Of a stretch of 64,000 nucleotides of DNA, positions 58,401 through 64,000 are shown piece after piece. The notes under the pieces are model-generated. The model had not been told where the DNA came from. It did not search any database and worked only from the letters and a program-made list of their open reading frames with translations. This DNA comes from Owenweeksia sp048267305 (GTDB lineage Bacteria > Bacteroidota > Bacteroidia > Flavobacteriales > Schleiferiaceae). Each line of letters opens with the position of its first letter. Within the stretch, counting starts at the first letter, position 1. A program made the position numbers and the translations under genes. Location of the stretch: assembly GCA_048267305.1 (NCBI GenBank), contig JBLWXT010000003.1, positions 1 through 64,000 of the forward strand, in the 5' to 3' direction.

Positions 58401-61348
58401 CGCCCCAGGCCAGTGTAGCACCCGATTCTATCTATGTGGATCTTCAAAGTTGCAATGATTCTACAACCATAACCCTTACTATCAGTAATAATGCAGGAAC
58501 GGATGTATTAAATTATGGTGTAGGTGGTAGCACCAATTCTCATCGCATAAGGCTTACAGTACTCAATCGTAGCAGCCCATCTAATTTATATGGTAATACA
58601 ATGTCTGCGGTAAAGGAAATGGACAACCTGTACATTCATGAAACATCCGTTAATACTTCGGCTTTAATTAAACCAATTTTAGACACTACCGATGTGCTCC
58701 TGTTGCCATATATGTCCAGTTACCTTGCATTAAATGGGATTATTGGTGATATTGAAAACTTTGTTCAAAATGGGGGAAGGGTAATAACTTTGTTTACTCA
58801 CGCATCCAACAGAAGCATTTTGGGAAACCTGGTACCAATTACAGCCATTTTTTCGCTACAGGATTCGGTTACCAACAATGCACCAACACATCCTGTAATG
58901 GCAGGTTTACCATCTCGGTTTTTTTATGATAGCTCTGTGCTTGAAGCTACAATGCAGGGGAGTTCTCATCAAGTATTGGCCTATGGTACCGATTCAACTA
59001 GAGCATTAGTGTCACTCCACAGTTATGGGAAGGGCGAGGCGCTTTATTTGGGTGATAATTTTTTTAAGCTTAAAAACGAAAACAGGGGCCTTTTACACAA
59101 TGCCATACAGTACCTCGCTCAAAGGCCACTCGCCAGTTACATTACTATAGATAGCTCCATGGCAACTACGGCTATCGATGATTCTAACCAAGTTCATCTA
59201 AAGTTTAAAAATCAAGGTTTGCCTGCGGGGTTGTATAAAACCTTTATTGGAGTTTTTACAAATGACCCTCTTCATCCCAAAATCATTGTACCCGTTACCA
59301 TGAATGTAGGAGGAGGAGCGCTTGGAGAGCTCATCATGGTGGATTGTATAAAAATGGATTCTGCTTATATAGGTACATCTGTTACTTATGATAGCCTTAC
59401 TATTAAGAATATAGGATGTGACACTATGCATATAAATGGTGCCGCTGGTAAATCGGGGCAGTTTATAGTTTCAAACTTTCCCACCTCTATAGCTCCATTT
59501 GATAGTGTTTTAATGCAGATTACATTCTCACCTTCCACTATCGGGAACAGTACAGATACGATATCTGTATTTGGAAATTTTGACACATTAAATATTTGCA
59601 TTTCAGGCAAGGGGCTTGGCGTACCATTGCCACAATTTGGCTCTGATACTATCAGGGTCAGTGCCATACGCTGTGATGGTGCCGTTACTCAAAATGTAAC
59701 TTTACAAAATACAGGGGCCGGAGATTTGGATTATGACCTCTTGTTGGGCCAGGTTTATAATGAGTCAAGTTTAAAAACCTTTACAGCATCTGGTGACACA
59801 ACCTTTCACCAATTTTTAAACCTCCCCGCTACGGCAGATACACTATGGTTTGATATAGTAATAAACGGAGACTTTTCTACTGTAGCAAAAACATACTCAA
59901 TGAGGATTGATAATACACCAGTTTCCATTGCTTATGATAACAACAAGCCCCACGGGATCAATGATACCATTAGCTTTTACTACGCAGGCCCGGCTATAAA
60001 TGGATGGTTAATGGATGGGGTCATAAATGTGGAATTAATCAATTCAAGTGCGGTTCAAGCGGGTTTAAGTGGATCTCAGGATTTTCATTCTGTAGAAATA
60101 AGCTTGGGAAGAGCACCAGACTGGGCTTTATTTTCGGGATCATCAAATGGTCTGCTGGCTCCAAGTGGTTCCTCATCTGAAGCAATTACGTTTATTCCCG
60201 ATTCTTTATCTGGCGGGACATATTCAACTTTCCTGACTGTAAAATCCAATTCAGTACAAACCCCATATCTCACCATTCCTGTTTATTTTACTGTTATTGA
60301 TGAACCCAATGTTGATGTGCAGGACAGCTGCATGCAGTTCCCGATAACTCTTGTGGGAGATACGGTTTTTCAAAGCTTCTGGATATTTAATAAGGGTTGT
60401 AAGTCACTTACAGTATCAAATATTGTAGGAGCCGGGAGCTACTTTTTAGTTGCACCAACAGCAGGAAATGTAGCTTCAAATGACAGCCTCTTAATAGATG
60501 TTGGCTTTATCCCCACTTCAATTGGTACTTTCAGTGCAAATTTACTTGTAGCTAATAGTGATTCAAGCGTTGTCTTATGCCTGAACGGAACTTCTCACTC
60601 TGCACCCCTGGCCTCGTTTACCTTATCACCACAAGAGCCCTGCTATGGTGAGGTACAGTTTACAGACGGTTCTGTGAACAACCCTCTAAGCTATCATTGG
60701 GATTTTGGAGATGGCGATACTTCAAACCTGATATCACCAGTTCATCAATATAAATCAGACGGAATATACAGGGTGTTGCTTAGGGTTTCAAATGCTGCAG
60801 GGGTTGATACGATCTCTCAGCCAGTAATTATCAGTTATTTGGAGGCCAGTTTCGGACAAAGTCATGATACGCTGAAAATAAACAGTCAAATGAATTTATA
60901 CGACAGTACTGGCACGGCCATCAGTTGGAGCTGGGACTTTGGCGATGGAGGAAGTGCTTTTTCGGCAAACCCAGTGCATCAATATGCAGCGCCCGGCCAG
61001 TATGAGATACGCCTTATTTCCGGAGATAGCCGCTCATGTGCAGATACGGCCTATAGTGATGTTTATGTATATGATGATGTTGGAATTATTGAAAATACTA
61101 TAAACGGAGTTCCATTCAGCCTTTATCCAAATCCGGGGCAGGGAAGTTTTTACCTTTCGTCTGCTCATTTAAATTGGGCAGCTTATACAATAAGTATTTA
61201 CGATGCCACAGGGCGCAAGCTTAAGTCGTTTTCACCTAAAGGTTATGGTACAGTATCCTTCACGCTTAATGGAGCGGCAGGGCTTTATCGCCTATCCATA
61301 TTTGAAAATGCCGATGTAAAGGCCAGTATGAACTTCATAATGGAATAA
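55472..61348 (+). CDS. giant multidomain T9SS surface protein, paralogue B
   Basis: From the ATG at 55472 the protein has 1958 residues (a TTG at 55421 lies in frame). It repeats the architecture of paralogue A almost position for position: signal peptide; CUB-like domain (LRDPGGVSNY); PKD (WLFGDG near 180); lectin-like region; ASH-like repeats from about 531, 883, 1291 and 1619; reelin-subrepeat-like module (about 671-813, GPRYIITKPLNT); amidotransferase-like module (about 1024-1222); two PKD domains (near 1742 and 1822); T9SS tail (FSLYPNPGQGSFY). Sequence has diverged clearly, pointing to an old tandem duplication. It ends in the hairpin at 61371. Confidence 0.9.
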   Translation: MKIPNFLLLKPFLLFTAFLFSVQGYTQTFRMPIAGSSLRNDCSGTLRDPGGVSNYYSNVNSTFTIDPLGNESVALNFIIFNTEAGVDSVTIYDGTGTTGAILGSFHGTNLPLGGAAVVAGSGAVTIAFSSNCCIAFSGFELNWSTIPDTLNPVFSVSITTPDYNRAVSFTSHTPLEGNHTWLFGDGTTSTLLNPVHYYKTSGPMQARLVVSNCNSTDTSQPTVINVKAPPSGQIASDTINLTVPCGGMDSSLFVLSNNGAGVFHYKMTLHQPFRNYHYRETFESNTLGNFVIQDASVIKAEIKTEKSPQGRKHLKVNSKKSGGINNGLKAQFTQSLPSAISYFVQNRPSNVDHGFVRFGSSAPPSYSELFRSHFKLGQMYLTYGTGQFVFPAVYGEWYKIELKNIDFVANQYDIYVDGIEVVHQARFIHLYIPYIDLIFIHHGTGQAAVVVDDIQLIGSGEKQNVTFFPDSGAVASAGQDSIWLVGDASDLLAGTYWLDFNISSNDTLINGKTIPVRFTVTGDPTVLLSKNCVNYGQAYTGYPLKDSVRLVNEGCDTANFTSILSTNPNITFSEDSLKLAPGDTSWLFVSLNATATGALADTLFLYSSDTTMQICLSANVDNPGQVFLDSLSTNIYYSGCADTLPFSIKLNNRGTGNLNWSTTKSFQVGFTDDFNGAAIDAELYDSWNGVSHNNNCGNINGARSLVFRGDGPRYIITKPLNTYMGGTISFELTHGYCERNEYGEGLNVEYSKDGGATWIRFDYLYPSYFPVFSYSRQLPLEAMDTSVQFRIEQNSFGTRYQDVWILDDLNIDLNIANNLMLAPQGGLLAAGDSVLLQGSLYVDTFLTGIHHIPVFIHSNDPDDSLYFFTINFHLQGAPKAIVPSCMVMDTTRAGASSTDSLMILNNGCGDLVISSITTATANYLVNHTPDTVAVGDTAYVGITFVASAIIGNTQDTLVIASNDTLIKTCLSGFSDGAPQASVAPDSIYVDLQSCNDSTTITLTISNNAGTDVLNYGVGGSTNSHRIRLTVLNRSSPSNLYGNTMSAVKEMDNLYIHETSVNTSALIKPILDTTDVLLLPYMSSYLALNGIIGDIENFVQNGGRVITLFTHASNRSILGNLVPITAIFSLQDSVTNNAPTHPVMAGLPSRFFYDSSVLEATMQGSSHQVLAYGTDSTRALVSLHSYGKGEALYLGDNFFKLKNENRGLLHNAIQYLAQRPLASYITIDSSMATTAIDDSNQVHLKFKNQGLPAGLYKTFIGVFTNDPLHPKIIVPVTMNVGGGALGELIMVDCIKMDSAYIGTSVTYDSLTIKNIGCDTMHINGAAGKSGQFIVSNFPTSIAPFDSVLMQITFSPSTIGNSTDTISVFGNFDTLNICISGKGLGVPLPQFGSDTIRVSAIRCDGAVTQNVTLQNTGAGDLDYDLLLGQVYNESSLKTFTASGDTTFHQFLNLPATADTLWFDIVINGDFSTVAKTYSMRIDNTPVSIAYDNNKPHGINDTISFYYAGPAINGWLMDGVINVELINSSAVQAGLSGSQDFHSVEISLGRAPDWALFSGSSNGLLAPSGSSSEAITFIPDSLSGGTYSTFLTVKSNSVQTPYLTIPVYFTVIDEPNVDVQDSCMQFPITLVGDTVFQSFWIFNKGCKSLTVSNIVGAGSYFLVAPTAGNVASNDSLLIDVGFIPTSIGTFSANLLVANSDSSVVLCLNGTSHSAPLASFTLSPQEPCYGEVQFTDGSVNNPLSYHWDFGDGDTSNLISPVHQYKSDGIYRVLLRVSNAAGVDTISQPVIISYLEASFGQSHDTLKINSQMNLYDSTGTAISWSWDFGDGGSAFSANPVHQYAAPGQYEIRLISGDSRSCADTAYSDVYVYDDVGIIENTINGVPFSLYPNPGQGSFYLSSAHLNWAAYTISIYDATGRKLKSFSPKGYGTVSFTLNGAAGLYRLSIFENADVKASMNFIME

Positions 61349-61370
61349 ACCATATTATTTTGTAAAACAA

Positions 61371-61405
61371 AAAAATCCCTCCAAGCACTGCCTGGAGGGA
61401 TTTTT
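61371..61405. terminator. bidirectional terminator between paralogue B and gap
   Basis: AAAAATCCCTCCA pairs with TGGAGGGATTTTT around a 9-base loop; A and T runs on both sides suit the convergent genes. Confidence 0.9.
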
Positions 61406-61424
61406 AATTTATAAAACTTTACTA

Positions 61425-62879
61425 CTAATAGTAACGCTTACGTCTTACCTGAGCGATGTATTTGCTAAGGCGGATAACCTGGCGGGTATAGCCATACTCA
61501 TTATCATACCATACATATAGCACCACGTTTTTGCCATCGGCAGATACTATGGTAGCCTTGCTGTCAAATACTGAAGGACAAGAGTTTCCAACAATATCAG
61601 AAGATACAAGCTCATTGCTCATCGAAAAGCGAATTTGCTCCACAAGGTCTCCCTTTAAGGCAGCATTGCGCATTACTTCGTTCAAACCTTCTTTAGAGGT
61701 GTTTTTACCTACCTCAAGATTTAAAATAGCCAATGAACCATTAGGTACAGGAACACGGATGGCATTGGAAGTAAGTTTTCCCTCCAATTGAGGAAGAGCC
61801 TTAGCAACAGCTTTTCCGGCACCGGTTTCGGTGATTACCATGTTTACAGCGGCAGCTCTACCTCTACGGTATTTACTGTGCATGTTATCCACAAGGTTTT
61901 GGTCGTTGGTATAGGCATGTACGGTTTCTATATGTCCTTTTACAACACCAAAATTATCTTCAATAATCTTTAATACAGGAGTAATAGCGTTGGTAGTACA
62001 AGATGCAGCAGAGAAAATATCTACAGTTGCCGGATCGTAGTGTTTTTGATTTACACCATGTACGATGTTAGGTACATTTTTGCCAGGAGCTGTAAGAAGA
62101 ACTTTGGCAACACCCTTGGATTTTAAGTGGCGACCTAGTTGAACATCATCTCTAAAGGCACCGGTATTGTCAATTACCAGGGCATCATTAATACCATAGG
62201 CGGTATAGTCTATATCTTCTGGTTGCTTGGCGCTAATGATTTGTACTGTACGTCCGTTTATTATCAGGGCATTATTTTCAAGATCGGCTTCCACAGTTCC
62301 GGGAAATGGTCCGTGAACCGAATCTTCGCGAAGGAGAGAAGCTCTTTTTTCAAGAGTTTCAGAAGTTTCTCCGCGCGTAACAATGGCTCTCAGGCGTAGT
62401 TGCTCACCTTTACCTTCCTGGCTCATAAGCTCGCGGGCAACAAGACGACCGATACGGCCAAAACCATAAAGTACAACATCCTTAGGTGTGGTACGCTGCA
62501 TGTTATCAGAACCAATAAGGTCACTGAGCTTAGCTTCAAGAAAAGCTTTTTTACCTGCGTACTTGTCTTTTTCCTGAAGCCACTCACTAGCCAATCGGCC
62601 AATGTCAAGGCGGGCAGGTGCAAGATCAAGAAGTACAAGTTCGTTTAAGAGTCCAAGGGTGTCTTCAACAGTGATATTCTGACCTACAAATTTTCGGGCA
62701 TATTCATGAAGGTTTAATACTTCACTCACACGCTGGTCGATCAACTGATTGCGAAACAAAACGGTTTCGATGCCTTTGTCAAGATACAGGTCACTGATTT
62801 TTTTCAAGAAATCAGCGGCAGCTTTTTCTTTCTTAATGCGCTCTGTTACCGAGTTTTGGTAGTCTAATATTTCAGCCAT
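61425..62879 (-). CDS. gap: glyceraldehyde-3-phosphate dehydrogenase, long form
   Basis: The enzyme oxidises glyceraldehyde 3-phosphate to 1,3-bisphosphoglycerate, or runs in reverse for gluconeogenesis. At 484 residues it is about 150 longer than usual GAPDH. The extra N-terminal part (1-130) is helical and charged. The core starts with the NAD site VVLYGFGRIGR (136-146), has the catalytic Cys294 in SAASCTTNA and His321 in ETVHAYTNDQ, and ends WYDNEYGYTRQVIRL. The long form occurs elsewhere in Bacteroidota as I recall; the role of the extension is not known. It is convergent with paralogue B. Confidence 0.93.
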   Translation of the reverse strand: MAEILDYQNSVTERIKKEKAAADFLKKISDLYLDKGIETVLFRNQLIDQRVSEVLNLHEYARKFVGQNITVEDTLGLLNELVLLDLAPARLDIGRLASEWLQEKDKYAGKKAFLEAKLSDLIGSDNMQRTTPKDVVLYGFGRIGRLVARELMSQEGKGEQLRLRAIVTRGETSETLEKRASLLREDSVHGPFPGTVEADLENNALIINGRTVQIISAKQPEDIDYTAYGINDALVIDNTGAFRDDVQLGRHLKSKGVAKVLLTAPGKNVPNIVHGVNQKHYDPATVDIFSAASCTTNAITPVLKIIEDNFGVVKGHIETVHAYTNDQNLVDNMHSKYRRGRAAAVNMVITETGAGKAVAKALPQLEGKLTSNAIRVPVPNGSLAILNLEVGKNTSKEGLNEVMRNAALKGDLVEQIRFSMSNELVSSDIVGNSCPSVFDSKATIVSADGKNVVLYVWYDNEYGYTRQVIRLSKYIAQVRRKRYY

Positions 62880-63019
62880 GTTAATTTTGAGAGGTTAAAT
62901 TTTTAACTGGGCGCAAAGATATTTTATTTGTTAACCTTAACCAATCTCAAACTTCTTTAGTTTTAGAGCTGATCTGTAAAGAGAATTCTTACGTTTTGTA
63001 CAGGCAAATAAACAAAGGT

Positions 63020-63949
63020 TTATTTTCTCAAAAAGTTAAAAAAAGAGCGCTTTTGCGGCTTCAGTAAACTGTCTATCATAGCCTTAAGTTCATTGCCTTT
63101 TTCACTTTTACTGAACCAGGTTTTTAAGATGTTTTCTCTCAGGGGGCCGTCAAAAATTTTATGATAGTGCACACTTACTATGTCATCCAGCTCTGAAAGA
63201 TAAGCGGGGTGATTGCTTACTTCCTTTCCCTTTTTTAGAAAATAAACAGGATAGTTGTAAGAGGTGGGAAGGTTGTACACATTTAAAGCCAGCTGGGAAA
63301 CAGTTGGACCAAGAACAAATTGATCCATATAAAACTCTTCAGTGGGTCTAATGGTAGATGCCATTACCTTTCTAAAGTTGGTTTCCCATTGCTGAAAAAG
63401 GCCTGAAGCCCTTTTAGAAATAATTTGACCTGAATTGTAGTATTCAAAAATATCCTGTTGGTCGATTAAGGATTTTACTCTTCGAATGTTTTCAACCCCC
63501 AGCATTTCATACAGCGCTTTCCATTGAGGATAGTTTGCCTGCTGCTCATTACTAACTCCAATGCCTTGGCGGCCTACTGCTCTTATTCCCAAATCCTTGT
63601 CGGCAGGTAGTTCAAACTTATTAGGTTCATTAATAAAGAGAGTGTCTGAGTCAAGAAATATGAGGTATTCTGCCTTTGAGTTTTGTTCCATATACGAGCA
63701 AATCAATGGCTTGTTACCCTGAGGGTAAAATGAGAACTCCTTGTTTAGAATAAGCTCACGGTGTTCTACATTATGTTTTTCGAAAAACTGTAGAGTAGAT
63801 TTTTTAATTCGATAGCCGTCCCTGACCTGAAAGCTTTTAATTGGTAAATCCTTAAACTTTCCTCCGAACTTTCTTAGGCTGGCCACACATAATTTAGATT
63901 GGTTTTCAAGTTGACCACGTTCGGTACAAATAATTATTTCAGCGTTCAT
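63020..63949 (-). CDS. GT-A type glycosyltransferase-like protein
   Basis: The 309-residue protein has a GT-A-like layout with a probable metal-binding D-x-D in YLIFLDSDTLF (D100, D102), preceded by a Rossmann-like strand (IIICTERG) and followed by variable helices. It has no signal peptide or membrane segment and ends in the basic KPQKRSFFNFLRK. I cannot name the family or the acceptor. Upstream of its ATG only 51 bp remain in the window; downstream the 140 bp to gap hold no gene. Confidence 0.65.
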   Translation of the reverse strand: MNAEIIICTERGQLENQSKLCVASLRKFGGKFKDLPIKSFQVRDGYRIKKSTLQFFEKHNVEHRELILNKEFSFYPQGNKPLICSYMEQNSKAEYLIFLDSDTLFINEPNKFELPADKDLGIRAVGRQGIGVSNEQQANYPQWKALYEMLGVENIRRVKSLIDQQDIFEYYNSGQIISKRASGLFQQWETNFRKVMASTIRPTEEFYMDQFVLGPTVSQLALNVYNLPTSYNYPVYFLKKGKEVSNHPAYLSELDDIVSVHYHKIFDGPLRENILKTWFSKSEKGNELKAMIDSLLKPQKRSFFNFLRK

Positions 63950-64000
63950 GTACTGGCTTTATGTGGTCAAAAATAAGCAAAGCCAGCTTCTAAAAAGAAC

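Noticed and set aside
1..64000. Search by eye for tRNA, rRNA, CRISPR arrays, integrases and transposases
   Set aside because: No cloverleaf with a TTCGA-type T loop, no regularly spaced direct repeats and no recombinase motifs were seen in the intergenic gaps.

Overview
The window is chromosomal DNA of a Bacteroidota bacterium, most likely a marine-type member of the Flavobacteriales (Cryomorphaceae/Schleiferiaceae-like; the genus is inference). Support comes from four proteins ending in type IX secretion (T9SS) sorting domains, Bacteroidota -7 promoter motifs of the form TAnnTTTG, few Shine-Dalgarno sequences, a GWxTD protein, a DAHP synthase-chorismate mutase fusion and bacillithiol genes. 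No rRNA, tRNA, CRISPR array, IS element or prophage is visible. No stretch longer than about 300 bases lacks a gene.

Layout. 1-1.6 kb: an accessory strip with GC-rich inverted repeats, a small membrane protein and a MntA-HepT toxin-antitoxin pair. 1.6-4.8 kb: ribH with a TPR protein, divergent recF and a DUF721/DciA-like gene, then convergent ndk. 5-12.6 kb: a lipoprotein, bshB1 (bacillithiol), a GT4 glycosyltransferase, a WG-repeat protein, an M2 (ACE-like) peptidase lipoprotein and a large secreted protein. 12.8-19.2 kb: ogt, an L,D-transpeptidase-like protein, DAHP synthase-chorismate mutase, a DUF1223 protein, a GNAT-like protein, and a divergent lipid kinase / APP1-type phosphatase pair. 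19.4-21 kb: a tripartite hipB-hipS-hipT module preceded by three evenly spaced perfect palindromes. 21-26.9 kb: ypdA (bacillithiol disulfide reductase), a TIGR04283 glycosyltransferase, apbE with a convergent NqrM-like gene, murB, an aminotransferase and a DUF1573 protein. 27-37.1 kb: valS, then leftward genes ung, a BamA/TamA-like protein, a GWxTD lipoprotein, rlmB, a small secreted protein and an M1 peptidase. 37.2-42.6 kb: a 41-aa lipoprotein, ytxJ (bacilliredoxin), a secreted protein, lipA and a BNR-type T9SS protein. 42.7-49.4 kb: a tight six-gene run (UspA, SulP, MiaE-like, PAS histidine-kinase homologue lacking its histidine, response regulator, gcvT). 49.4-61.4 kb: two giant tandem paralogous T9SS surface proteins. 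61.4-64 kb: a long-form GAPDH and a glycosyltransferase.

How genes work together. bshB1, ypdA and ytxJ, although in three separate loci, point to a bacillithiol redox system. ApbE (flavinylation) and the NqrM-like protein point to a Na+-NQR complex encoded elsewhere. Two toxin-antitoxin modules with different chemistry (AMPylation-controlled HEPN RNase; HipT-type kinase) sit within 20 kb. The most unusual features are the hip operator array, the pseudo-histidine kinase paired with an intact receiver, the YpdA lacking the cysteine of its Firmicutes homologue, and the paralogous giants carrying a reelin-subrepeat-like module and a glutamine-amidotransferase-like module.
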